Below are positions 44,244 through 52,733 of a DNA stretch of 64,000 nt, one piece after another (positions within the stretch are counted from its first letter, which is position 1; the number at the start of each line of letters is the position of its first letter). A program made the position numbers and the translations under genes. The stretch is from an uncultured Paracoccaceae bacterium (lineage in GTDB: Bacteria; Pseudomonadota; Alphaproteobacteria; Rhodobacterales; Rhodobacteraceae): assembly GCA_937872465.1 (NCBI GenBank), contig CALMSR010000029.1:1-64000 (forward strand), read 5' to 3'. Below the pieces are notes generated by a model that searched no databases, was not told the DNA's origin, and was given only the letters and a program-made list of their open reading frames with translations.

Positions 44244-46604
44244 ATGTATCTTCGAGCATCTGTCCTCCTCATTGCGTCGATGGCGGCCGCGCCCCCGGCT
44301 CAGGGCTTTCCGCAGGCCTGGACGGCGCATACGGAGATCGGCGGCGTCGGCGATGAGGGTGACGGAGCGGGTGTCGCTCTCGCCGACCTCGACGGCAACG
44401 GCGTTCCCGAGATGATCCTGATGGCCTATGATGATCCGACCGGGCCGAACAGCTTCCGCTACCGGGTAGGGCGCAACCTGAGCGCCACCGGCCAGGCGGC
44501 GTCGTGGACCGGGCACGTCCAGATCCCGGGCCTGGGGAACGAAGGCGACGGCGCCGGACTCGCCGTGGCCGATCTCGACGGCAACGGCCGCCCGGAGATG
44601 ATCCTGATGGCCTACGACGCCCCGGAGGGCGCGAACAACTTCCGCTTCAAGGTCGGTCGCGACCTCGACGCGAACGGCGTCGCCACGTCCTGGAGCGGCT
44701 CCGCGCAGGTGGCCGGGGTCGGCGATGCCGGCGAAGGCGCCGACATCGCTGTCGGCGACATCGACGGCAATGGTCGGCCCGACATGGTCCTGCTTGCCTA
44801 TGACGCGCCTGCGGGGGCCAACGAGTTCCGGTACCGGGTCGGACGGGACCTGAACGGAAGCGGCATCCCGACGGGGGGATGGTCGGACTGGCGGCGGATC
44901 GCGGGGATGGGAGGCGCAGGCGAAGGCGCGGGGATCGCTCTCGGCGATTTCGACCGGTCCGGCACCCTCGACCTGATCGTCATGGCCTACGACGCCCCGG
45001 AGGGAGCCAATCAGTTCCGTTACCGCGTTGCCTTCAATGTCGCGACGACTGGCGAGGTCGGCTCCTGGTCGCCGATGGTCAAGGTCGACGGCGTAGGCGA
45101 TTCAGGCCAAGGAGCGGGCGTCGCGGCGGCCGATCTCAACAACAACGGCCGGCCCGAAGTTGTCCTCATGGGCTACGACAACCCCGCGGGCCCCAACAAT
45201 TTCCGCTATCGGATCGGACAGGACTGGGACCGTGGCATCCCGCGGATTCGCCTCAGCCATGCGCCGCTTCACCCGAGCATGAACCAGATGGTCACTTTCC
45301 GGGCCGAGGCCGACGACGCGGACGGGCTGCGGCGGGTGAACATCCTCGTCAACGCGAGGCTCGGCACCGAGTGTGCCGGATCCCCCTGCACCTTCGTCGG
45401 CGGCCCCTATCCCGAGGACGTGCCGGGTGGCTTCAGCGCCTGCTCGGGCGCCCGGCTGGGCACGTCTCGCGTCGATCTTGCCACGCTCGGCAAGGGCGCC
45501 AAGATCTGCGCTGTGACGAGTGAGGGCCGGGTTGCGGCCCTGCAGTTCCGCGAGGCGGTCGGTGCGAGCCCGGGCCGGATGCAGCTGGCCTACACCGTAT
45601 GGAACACCCCGGCAGCAGGCGGCGCGCCGTCGGTCTTCCGGCGCGGCACCTTCGACGTGCGCCAGACCTGGCTCGGCGACCTGGACGGCGGCCGCGAGGT
45701 CAATACCGATGCCGGGGCGGACTTCTGGTTCCAGGCCGAAACCGCGACCAGCCGGTTCCTCGTGCCGCGCAACGGAGCGCGCTATGCGGTGGTCGAGCCG
45801 TCCGGCACCTATACGCGGCCGAATAGCTGGGCGACCACGAATTATGGCGCCAATGCCTACGATCCCGCCGGCGGTCGGGGCTGGACCGGCTACCGGGTGT
45901 TCGCGGTCGGCGACTATCCGGGGCGGGTCGTGCCGATCTGGTTCCACGGCAGCACGAGTCAGAAGCTCGACATCGTGTTCATTCGCGACAGCCGCAGCTA
46001 CACCTCCCAGGCAACCTTCCTTCAGGACCTCGAGGGCACCCTGCTCAACTCGTACATGGCAGACGAGCTGATGTCGGCGAACGGCTACCGGGTGAACTTC
46101 TGGTATATCCGCGACACCGGCGAGGCGTTCCGGAACGACTCGGACCAGTGCATCCTGCGGGCGCCATCGAATTTCGCGACCGACGCCTCCTTCGCCGACT
46201 CCGGCGCGATCGTTCACGCGACCAACTTCCGCGACTGTGCGAGCGGCGGCATCTTCTCGTCGGAACCTACCAGCAGCCGGACCTTCATGCACGAGACCGG
46301 GCACGCCCTGTTCGGCCTCGCCGATGCCTATTGCTGCGACGGCGGTTACTGGCAGCCCGCGCCCTGGCCGAACCTCTACACCAGCAGCACGAACTGCCTG
46401 GATGACGCGGCGCGGCAGGGATGGCCCTCCGGCCGGTGCCAGAGCTTCAACCGTTCGAGCGACAACCGGGCGTTCTGGGTCGCCGATCGGCAGGATCTGA
46501 TGAGCACCTGCGCCCAGGGATATCCGAGCTGTGCGCCGGGCGACTTCAACTTCGACCAGGGATCGCGCCGGCGGGCCGTCTGGACCTTCGACAACCTGCC
46601 CTGA
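44244..46604 (+). CDS. Secreted M64-like zinc metallopeptidase with FG-GAP/VCBS-like repeats
   Basis: 786 residues. A signal peptide (MYLRASVLLIASMAAAPPAQG) is followed by five repeats of about 65 residues, each built on GVGD-G-GAG-A--DLDGNG-PEM-LMAYD-P-GANNFRYRVG. These resemble calcium-binding FG-GAP/VCBS blades. A middle domain (about 335-560) carries disulfide-type cysteines. The C-terminal protease part has the metzincin-like zinc motif HETGHALFGLAD (His683, Glu684, His687, Asp694) and FIRDSRSYTSQATFLQDLEGTLLNSYMADE, as in IgA-type M64 peptidases. It should act outside the cell or in the periplasm. The ATG at 44244 is chosen because it starts the signal peptide. A small secreted protein gene follows by 29 nt. 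Confidence 0.8.
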   Translation: MYLRASVLLIASMAAAPPAQGFPQAWTAHTEIGGVGDEGDGAGVALADLDGNGVPEMILMAYDDPTGPNSFRYRVGRNLSATGQAASWTGHVQIPGLGNEGDGAGLAVADLDGNGRPEMILMAYDAPEGANNFRFKVGRDLDANGVATSWSGSAQVAGVGDAGEGADIAVGDIDGNGRPDMVLLAYDAPAGANEFRYRVGRDLNGSGIPTGGWSDWRRIAGMGGAGEGAGIALGDFDRSGTLDLIVMAYDAPEGANQFRYRVAFNVATTGEVGSWSPMVKVDGVGDSGQGAGVAAADLNNNGRPEVVLMGYDNPAGPNNFRYRIGQDWDRGIPRIRLSHAPLHPSMNQMVTFRAEADDADGLRRVNILVNARLGTECAGSPCTFVGGPYPEDVPGGFSACSGARLGTSRVDLATLGKGAKICAVTSEGRVAALQFREAVGASPGRMQLAYTVWNTPAAGGAPSVFRRGTFDVRQTWLGDLDGGREVNTDAGADFWFQAETATSRFLVPRNGARYAVVEPSGTYTRPNSWATTNYGANAYDPAGGRGWTGYRVFAVGDYPGRVVPIWFHGSTSQKLDIVFIRDSRSYTSQATFLQDLEGTLLNSYMADELMSANGYRVNFWYIRDTGEAFRNDSDQCILRAPSNFATDASFADSGAIVHATNFRDCASGGIFSSEPTSSRTFMHETGHALFGLADAYCCDGGYWQPAPWPNLYTSSTNCLDDAARQGWPSGRCQSFNRSSDNRAFWVADRQDLMSTCAQGYPSCAPGDFNFDQGSRRRAVWTFDNLP

Positions 46605-46633
46605 GATGGTATTGGCGCGAGAAGCATGGTGAC

Positions 46634-47218
46634 ATGATGCGCAAGGAAGTCTTCATCGCGACAGTGCTGGCCGCCCTGGCCGCCGCCGCCCATGCCCAGG
46701 TCCTCGCTCCGGAGCAGCCGCCGGGGCTCGATCCGCTCGAGGCCACGCAGGAAGGCAGCCGGCCGCTGGTGGTGATGCGGGGCACGATCAGCGACGCAGG
46801 CGGTGTGGAGATCAGAGAAACCGAAATCGTCGTGGCGCCCCCATCCTCTTCCGAACAGGTCGGCCATTCGGACCGGGCGGTTCTCTTGGAACTTCTCGGC
46901 AGCGACAACGAAGTGCTCGAGGCCCTGGCGATAGACGACCCGAGAATCGTTCACGAGCTCGAAGGCAACGGAGAGACCTATCTCGTGGACCGGGCCGATT
47001 TCACCGCCACCATTCCCCTCGAGCCGGATGCCACCGAGGTTCGCATGCAGGAGGTCGAGATCGGCACCCCGCCCGGCGGGGCCGGCGAGGGCGGCTCGGA
47101 GCAGGGAGACATGCGGATGACGATGGTGCCGGTCGCGAACTCCAGCGCGCGTGTCGAGCTTGCCAGGGCGCTCGAAGCGTTCTGTGCCGAGAACCGGGAC
47201 GAAGCCGTCTGCCGGTAG
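46634..47218 (+). CDS. Small secreted protein of unknown function
   Basis: 194 residues with a signal peptide (MMRKEVFIATVLAALAAAAHAQ). The mature chain is acidic, has two cysteines near the C-terminus (EAFCAENRDEAVCR) that could pair, and no recognisable domain. Alternating strands such as VEIRETEIVVAP suggest a small beta-rich fold. It is 29 nt downstream of the M64-like protease gene on the same strand, so it is probably a partner in the same transcript, for instance an inhibitor or chaperone; that is a guess. The ATG at 46634 begins the signal peptide. Confidence 0.65.
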   Translation: MMRKEVFIATVLAALAAAAHAQVLAPEQPPGLDPLEATQEGSRPLVVMRGTISDAGGVEIRETEIVVAPPSSSEQVGHSDRAVLLELLGSDNEVLEALAIDDPRIVHELEGNGETYLVDRADFTATIPLEPDATEVRMQEVEIGTPPGGAGEGGSEQGDMRMTMVPVANSSARVELARALEAFCAENRDEAVCR

Positions 47219-47288
47219 AGGATTGTCAGGAACTCTGTGTATCGGCCACCGGCCCGGTTCCGCTCTGACCGCTCTCGGCGCGGCACCG

Positions 47289-47414
47289 GGAAGAGCGCTC
47301 CTCGAACATGATGGCGAACTCTTTGACCGCGGTCAGCCACCCGCGCACCGTCCGCGACGTATCTCCGTGCCCGCGGATGGCGAGGTAGATCAGCTTCTCG
47401 GCCGCCTGCTCGGC
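47289..47414 (-). pseudogene. IS256-family transposase C-terminal fragment
   Basis: The frame AEQAAEKLIYLAIRGHG, then DTSRTVRGWLTAVKEFAIMFEERSS matches the very end of IS256-type transposases (A-K-LYLA---I-KKWT-PIR-W--AL--FAI-FE-RF). Upstream of this the frame is unrelated. It abuts or slightly overlaps the IS21 fragment, so one element was cut by the other. Confidence 0.65.
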
Positions 47415-47572
47415 CGTCCCGGAACCCTGAAGGCCGGCTCCACCGTCTCGCCCCGCAGGTACTTGCGGATCGTGTTCCGCGACAGCCCCGTCCGCCGCGC
47501 AATCTCCCGAATGGAAAGCCGATCCCGCAGCGCCCACCGTCGGATCACGCTCAGCAACGCCATGTCGATCAT
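47400..47572 (-). pseudogene. IS21-family IstA N-terminal fragment
   Basis: MIDMALLSVIRRWALRDRLS followed by IREIARRTGLSRNTIRKYLRGETVEPAFRV is the helix-turn-helix start of an IS21-type IstA transposase. The chain breaks after about 55 residues, where the IS256 tail begins. Only this DNA-binding end survives. Confidence 0.65.
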
Positions 47573-47676
47573 TCCGTTGCCCCTGCTTCGCCAGCCAGGG
47601 GTCGTTCGAACATGGGGCACTTCTCAGTGGAAATCTTCCGGCTGCCTGGGTCAGCTCCCAGCGCAGGTCAACCGTC

Positions 47677-48330
47677 ATGAAGTCGGTGTCGGAGGCGCAC
47701 CGAGCGATGAAGATCTGGCGTGCCCTCTGGAACGTGGCCGCCGCGACGCACCGCTGCTCCGCCGAACAGGATCCGGGCTTCGGCATCCGGCGGGAAACGC
47801 CGAAGGGCTGGTCGGCGACCTGGGAGGCGGGCGAGGTCGTCCGGCTCGTGAAGGCGGCCTGGCGACGAAAGTACTTGCATCATCGCCATTGCCTACGACG
47901 CGCTGGCAACGCTGTTCCGCCGCACCCAGGCCCTCATTCTGGCCTACGTGGCGACCCTACCGAAAAACCTTCTGCCGTCCGCGCCGATCTTCATCACGCG
48001 CACCGGTGCCGCCTGTACCAGGAACAGCCTCGCGAAGGACTTCCGGGACATCCGCAAGCTCGTGTCCCCGGCGGACACGCGGCGGTTTCAGGACATGCGC
48101 CGGACCGGCGCCTTGTAGGCCCAGTCGGGCGGGGCCGACCTGAGCGTGATCCCGCAGAAGATGGCCAACACGGTGGCATCGTCCGCGCATCTCCAGACGA
48201 CCTATCTGCCGGTCAACCAGGCCGCCGTCGAGCTGGCGGACGAGGCCCGGAAGCGGGGCCGTCGGCGCATTCGGGAGAACAAGTCGGGGCGAAAAGTTGA
48301 GACTCTCTGCCCGGGAAAGTTGAAACCGGC
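47677..48330 (+). pseudogene. Broken tyrosine recombinase (integrase) at tRNA-Asp
   Basis: A phage/island-type integrase in pieces. Frame 1 reads KIWRALWNVAAATHRCSAEQDPGFGIRRETPKGWSATWEAGEVVRLVKAAWRRKY. A frameshift near 47880 leads to CIIAIAYDALATLFRRTQALIL..., and later to RRFQDMRRTGAL-stop (TAG at 48116), then AQSGGADLSVIPQKMANTVASSAHLQTTYLPVNQAAVELADEARKRGR. The last part is the catalytic domain, including the R-x-x-G region and the terminal TY tyrosine. The N-terminal DNA-binding part is lost where the IS fragments begin. With a frameshift and a stop it cannot be active. It ends 32 nt from the tRNA 3' end. Confidence 0.75.
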
Positions 48331-48361
48331 CGGCACGAATCCGGCTAAGCCATTGAAATAG

Positions 48362-48438
48362 TGGCGCGGTTGACGGGGCTCGAACCCGCGACCTCCGGCG
48401 TGACAGGCCGGCACTCTAACCGACTGAGCTACAACCGC
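48362..48438 (-). tRNA. tRNA-Asp (anticodon GTC)
   Basis: The minus strand folds as a standard 77-nt tRNA. The acceptor GCGGTTG pairs with CAACCGC, followed by discriminator G and an encoded CCA. The D-arm has GCTCAGTCGGTTAGAG, the anticodon arm CCGGC-CTGTCAC-GCCGG gives GTC, and the T-arm is GCGGGTTCGAGCCCCG. Its 3' end faces the integrase remnant, making it the likely attachment site of a former island. Confidence 0.97.
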
Positions 48439-48612
48439 GCTGTGCGATACCGGCAGGATATGGGAACGCCGCAGGCGCCTTTCCACCGCATCACCGGCGC
48501 GTTTTAGGCAGCGCCGACCTGAGCGTCAAGCGAATTGCACTGCGCGCGCCACGACTTGCCGCGGCCGACGCGAGGTGCAAATCTCCGGTCATTGGCCTGG
48601 GAGGATCCTGCG

Positions 48613-49872
48613 ATGACCGATGACGCCTTCTGGGCCGCCGCGCTCGCCGATGCGGAGGTGGCCGATGCCGCCGACCCGCTGGCCGGCTTCCGCGAGAGGT
48701 TCCACCTGCCGCCCGGCACGATCTATCTCGACGGCAATTCGCTCGGCCCGGCGCCGCTGGCGGCGCTGGAGGCGCTCGACGAGGCGGCGCGGCGCGAATG
48801 GGCGGACGGGCTGATCGGCAGCTGGAACAGCGCGGGATGGTTCGATCTCCCGACACGCCTCGGCGACATGCTGGCGCCGCTGATCGGGGCGGGCGCGGGC
48901 GAGGTCGTGGTGACCGACACAACCTCGCTCAATCTCTACAAGGCGCTGCATGCGGGGCTGAGCCTGCGGCCCGACCGGCGGGTGATCGTGGCGGAGGGTG
49001 GCAGCTTTCCGACCGATCTCTACGTGGCCGAGGGCGTTCTCGCCACGCGGCCCGACCTGGGGCTGCGCCTCGAGGGCGTGGACGGGCCGGAGTTGCTCGA
49101 TCTCGTCGACGAGGACGTGGCGGTGGTGCTGGTCAACCAGGTGGATTACCGAACCGGGCGGCGGCGCGACCTGCGGGAGGTCACCGCGCGCATCCATGCC
49201 GCCGGCGCGGTGGCGCTTTGGGATCTCTGCCATTCCGCGGGAATCATGGAGGTGGGGCTGGGCGATGCCGGCGCCGATCTCGCCGTGGGCTGCACCTACA
49301 AATATCTCAATGGCGGGCCGGGGTCGCCCGCCTTCGTCTATGCCGCGGCGCGTCACCACGGGGACATCCGCCAGCCGCTCTCGGGCTGGTGGGGCCATGC
49401 GGCGCCCTTCGACTTCGCCCGGGACTATGCGCCGGCGTCCGGCATCCGGCGGTTTCTCTGCGGCACCCAGCCGATCCTGTCGATGCGTGCCCTGGAGGCG
49501 GGGCTGGCGCTGACGGCGGAGGCGGGGCTCGCCCCGGTGCGGGCCAAGAGCGTCGCGCTGACCGAGCGGTTCCTGGCGCTGGCGGAGGCGGGCTGCGCCC
49601 CCCTGGGCGTCGGCGTCTTCAGCCCGCGGGAGGCGGAGGAGCGGGGCAGCCAGGTGGCGCTGACCCATCCGGAGGGCTATGCGGTGATGCAGGCGCTGAT
49701 CGCGCGGGGCGTGGTCGGCGATTTCCGCATGCCGGACATCCTGCGTTTCGGCTTCGCGCCGCTCTATCTGCGGCATGTGGATGTGGTGCGTGCGGCGCGC
49801 ACGCTGCAGCAGGTCCTCGCCGGCCGGGCCTGGGAGAGCCCGCGCTATCGCGCGCGGGCGGCGGTCACCTGA
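48613..49872 (+). CDS. kynU: Kynureninase
   Basis: 419 residues. This PLP enzyme hydrolyses kynurenine to anthranilate and alanine in tryptophan catabolism. Visible signatures: YLDGNSLGP, the ADGLIGSWNSAGWFDLPTRLG block, Asp204 and His207 in LWDLCHSAG, the Schiff-base Lys230 in GCTYKYLNGGPGSPAF, and the conserved SGWWGHAAPFDF. All match kynureninases of this length. GGGAGGATC precedes the ATG at 48613. No kynA/kynB gene lies next to it in the window. Its 3' end overlaps the convergent ccoS gene by 8 nt. Confidence 0.95.
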   Translation: MTDDAFWAAALADAEVADAADPLAGFRERFHLPPGTIYLDGNSLGPAPLAALEALDEAARREWADGLIGSWNSAGWFDLPTRLGDMLAPLIGAGAGEVVVTDTTSLNLYKALHAGLSLRPDRRVIVAEGGSFPTDLYVAEGVLATRPDLGLRLEGVDGPELLDLVDEDVAVVLVNQVDYRTGRRRDLREVTARIHAAGAVALWDLCHSAGIMEVGLGDAGADLAVGCTYKYLNGGPGSPAFVYAAARHHGDIRQPLSGWWGHAAPFDFARDYAPASGIRRFLCGTQPILSMRALEAGLALTAEAGLAPVRAKSVALTERFLALAEAGCAPLGVGVFSPREAEERGSQVALTHPEGYAVMQALIARGVVGDFRMPDILRFGFAPLYLRHVDVVRAARTLQQVLAGRAWESPRYRARAAVT

Positions 49873-50059
49873 GCGGGGCGTCGTCCTTGCGGGGCGGGGC
49901 ATCCGCGGCCGGCTCGTCGTCGTAGCGGTCCGAGAGGATGCGGGTCGCGTGGCCCTTGAGATCCTCGAACTGGTTGTGGCGCAGCGACCAGAAGAAGGCG
50001 AGCAGCCCCGCTGCCCCGAGAAGCAGCGACACCGGGATCAGGACGGCGAGGATGTTCAC
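49865..50059 (-). CDS. ccoS: cbb3 oxidase maturation protein CcoS
   Basis: 64 residues. One N-terminal transmembrane helix (NILAVLIPVSLLLGAAGLLAFFWSL) and a short cytoplasmic tail (RHNQFEDLKGHATRILSDRYDDEP...). This is the CcoS pattern, including the conserved FFWSLRHNQFEDLKGHATRIL segment. CcoS is needed to insert haem and copper into cytochrome cbb3 oxidase. The GTG start at 50059 overlaps the stop of ccoI (GTGA), so translation is coupled. It is the last gene of the assembly operon and overlaps the convergent kynU by 8 nt. Confidence 0.93.
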   Translation of the reverse strand: MNILAVLIPVSLLLGAAGLLAFFWSLRHNQFEDLKGHATRILSDRYDDEPAADAPPRKDDAPLR

Positions 50060-52266
50060 GGCGTCCGTCCCAGCCGCATGGCGTTGAGCGCCACGACGAT
50101 CGAGCTCGCCGACATGGAGATCGCGGCGATGAGCGGGGTCACGAAGCCGGCGAAGGCGATCGGCACGGTGACGACGTTGTAGAGGAAGGCGAGCACGAAG
50201 TTCTCGAGGATCCGGCGGCGGGCGACCAATGCGAGGGCGAGCGCGTCGACGACCCGGTCGATCCGGTCGCCGAGCACGATCAGGTCGGCGGCGCTGCGGC
50301 TCGCGTCGACTGCGCTCGATGGCGAGATCGAGACATTCGCCGCCGCGAGCGCCGCGGCGTCGTTGAGCCCGTCCCCCACCATCAGCACCCGCGCCCCGCC
50401 CGCCTGCATGGACTGGAGATGCGCGACCTTCTCGGCCGGCGTCGCCCGGGCCACCCATTCGTCGATCCCGACAGCCTCGGCCATCGCCTGCACCGGCCCC
50501 TCGGCGTCGCCGGAGAGGAGGCTCACGGATAGGCCGCGCGCGCGCAGGCGGCGGATCGTTTCGGCCGCTTCCAGGCGCAACTCGTCCTGGAAGGTCAGGC
50601 AGACCGGGGTGGCGTCGCCGATGCGCAGCCAGGCGGCGGTCCTGTCGACGGGCGTCGCGCCCCCCACCCATTCGGCGCGACCGAGGCGCAGCCGGGTCTC
50701 GCCGCGCCAGCCCTCGGAGCCGAGGCCCGGATGCTCACGCAGATCCGCCACCGGCGCGATGCGAAGCCCGGCCTCGGCGGCCGACCGGGAAATCGCCTGG
50801 GCGAGCGGATGCGCGCTGCCCGCGGCCAGCGCCGCCGCGGCGGCGAGGGCGCCGTCGGGCAGCTCGGCGGCATTGGTCAGCACCGGCCGGCCGGTGGTCA
50901 GGGTCCCGGTCTTGTCGAAGACCACCGCATTAACGCGGGCGAGGCGCTCGAAGGCGTCGCCGTCCTTGAGCAGGATGCCCTGCCGAAAAAGCCGTCCAGA
51001 GGCGGCCGTAAGCACCGCCGGCACGGCCAGGCCCAGGGCACAGGGGCAGGTGATGATGAGCACGGCGGCGGCGATGTTGATCGCGAGGCGCCAGTCCTGC
51101 GTCGCGAGGCCCCAGCCGAGCAGGGCCGCGGCGGCGAGCAGGTTGACGGTATGGCTGTAGAATTGCGAGGCCCGGTCGGCGAGGGAGGCGTAGCGGCTGC
51201 GGCTGCGCTCGGCGGTTTCCACCAGCCGCGCGATCTGCTTGAGCAGCGTGTCGTCGCCCAGGGCCTCTGCGCGCACGCGGATCGGCCCCGAGAGGTTCAT
51301 CATCCCCGCGCTCACCGCCGCGCCGGGGCCGACGGCGGCGGGCATGGTCTCGCCGGTGAGCATGGAGGGGTCGATCTCGGAGCGGCCCTCCACGATCGTG
51401 CCGTCCACGGGCACCCGGCCGCCGGGAGCGACGGCAATCAGATCGCCGGGTCTGAGCGCGTCGAGCGGCACCGATTCGAGGCTCCCGTCCGCGCCGATCC
51501 GCTGCGCGAGCCGTACTTCGAGTGCGGCCAACTCGGCCGCGGCGGAGCGTGCCGAGGCGCGGGTCAGATGCGCGAGGTAACGCCCGACGAGCAGGAAGAA
51601 GGTGAGCATCAGCGCCGCGTCGAAGAAGGCATGGGCGCCGGAATGCAACGTCTCCCAGACCGAGACACCGAGCGCGAGCAGGATCGCGGTCGAGATCGGC
51701 ACGTCCATGTCGAGGCGGCGGGCGGAGAGCGCGGCGATGGCGTTGCGGAAGAAGGGCTGCGCGGCGAAGGCGATCGCCGGGAGCGCGATAGCGGCCGAGA
51801 CCCAGTGCATCAAGTCGCGGGTGCTGCCCTCCGCTCCCGACCAGACCGCGATCGACAGGAGCATCACGTTCATCGTTGCGAAACCGGCTACGCCGATCCG
51901 TGCCAGCAGGTCGCGCCCCGTCGCATCGGTCCGGGTGGCCTCGAGCGCCGCGCTGTCGAGGGGGCGCGCCGCATAGCCGCGGAATTCGAGCGCGTCGATC
52001 AGCCGGGCCTCGGTGCCGGGCCGGTCCTCCGCGGTGACGGCGACCCGCTTGAGCGTGAGGTTGACGCGGGCGCCGGCCACGCCCGGCTCGCCGGCCAGCA
52101 CATGCTCGACCCCGGTGATGCAGGCGGCGCAGTGGATCTCCGGCAGCGCGATCTCGAAGCGGCGGAGCGGGATCTCGGCCGCAGGCCTCGCAGGCAGTCC
52201 CCGAGGTTCGGGCACGGCGGCGCAGGCGGCGCATCCCTGGGAGGTGGGGAGCGCCGCGTCGGTCAT
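50056..52266 (-). CDS. ccoI: Copper-exporting P-type ATPase CcoI (CopA2 type)
   Basis: 736 residues. A heavy-metal-associated domain has the CAAC copper motif (Cys46, Cys49 in IHCAACITGVE), with an additional CAAC near residue 12. There are eight predicted helices, the TGET actuator loop, the CPC copper motif in TCPCALGLAVP, the phosphorylation site DKTGTLTTG and the hinge GDGLNDAAAL. CcoI exports copper across the inner membrane for assembly of the CuB centre of cbb3 oxidase. The start ATG (52266) overlaps the stop of ccoH by 4 nt, and its stop overlaps the ccoS start. The extra N-terminal CAAC motif is unusual and could serve as a first copper entry site. Confidence 0.95.
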   Translation of the reverse strand: MTDAALPTSQGCAACAAVPEPRGLPARPAAEIPLRRFEIALPEIHCAACITGVEHVLAGEPGVAGARVNLTLKRVAVTAEDRPGTEARLIDALEFRGYAARPLDSAALEATRTDATGRDLLARIGVAGFATMNVMLLSIAVWSGAEGSTRDLMHWVSAAIALPAIAFAAQPFFRNAIAALSARRLDMDVPISTAILLALGVSVWETLHSGAHAFFDAALMLTFFLLVGRYLAHLTRASARSAAAELAALEVRLAQRIGADGSLESVPLDALRPGDLIAVAPGGRVPVDGTIVEGRSEIDPSMLTGETMPAAVGPGAAVSAGMMNLSGPIRVRAEALGDDTLLKQIARLVETAERSRSRYASLADRASQFYSHTVNLLAAAALLGWGLATQDWRLAINIAAAVLIITCPCALGLAVPAVLTAASGRLFRQGILLKDGDAFERLARVNAVVFDKTGTLTTGRPVLTNAAELPDGALAAAAALAAGSAHPLAQAISRSAAEAGLRIAPVADLREHPGLGSEGWRGETRLRLGRAEWVGGATPVDRTAAWLRIGDATPVCLTFQDELRLEAAETIRRLRARGLSVSLLSGDAEGPVQAMAEAVGIDEWVARATPAEKVAHLQSMQAGGARVLMVGDGLNDAAALAAANVSISPSSAVDASRSAADLIVLGDRIDRVVDALALALVARRRILENFVLAFLYNVVTVPIAFAGFVTPLIAAISMSASSIVVALNAMRLGRTP

Positions 52267-52733
52267 GGCGAGGGCACGAAGATCGCCCGGCTCTGCTGGA
52301 AGAGCGTGCCGTCCTCGGCGGTGGCGGCGATCTCGACGCGCCAGTTGCCCGGGGCCAGCACGATGGGTGCCGCCGCGCCGTCGAGGGTGGATTGCATCTC
52401 GAGCACCCGGTCGTCGCGCGCCTCGGTCGGCCGCCCGACGCTGACCGAAAGCGCCGCGGGACGCACCGTCCCGCCGCCGGCATCCTTCATCGCCAGCGCG
52501 AGGACGCCGTCGGAATATTCCAGGCCCACCTCCCATCCGAGCGCCAGCTGCGCCGCCCGGCGGCGGTCGAAATCCTGGCTGGCGACATAGCTGTTCGGCA
52601 CCACGAGCCCGGAGAAGGTCTCAACCGCGAAGAAGGCGAGCACCGCATTGGCCGCGATCACCACGCCGAAGGCGCCGAGCGAGATGAGCAGCACCGCACG
52701 CCCGGTCAGTGGCCGCCCGGTCGCCATGCTCAT
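52263..52733 (-). CDS. ccoH: cbb3 oxidase assembly protein CcoH (FixH)
   Basis: 156 residues. One N-terminal membrane helix (AVLLISLGAFGVVIAANAVLAFFAVETFSGLVVPNSYVASQDFDRRR) followed by a periplasmic beta domain. This matches FixH/CcoH, with the characteristic helix-exit sequence VVPNSYVASQDF. CcoH helps assemble and stabilise the oxidase subunits. It overlaps the stop of ccoG by 4 nt at its 5' end and ccoI by 4 nt at its 3' end, a tightly coupled operon. Two near-adjacent ATGs exist (52733 and 52727). Confidence 0.92.
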   Translation of the reverse strand: MSMATGRPLTGRAVLLISLGAFGVVIAANAVLAFFAVETFSGLVVPNSYVASQDFDRRRAAQLALGWEVGLEYSDGVLALAMKDAGGGTVRPAALSVSVGRPTEARDDRVLEMQSTLDGAAAPIVLAPGNWRVEIAATAEDGTLFQQSRAIFVPSP

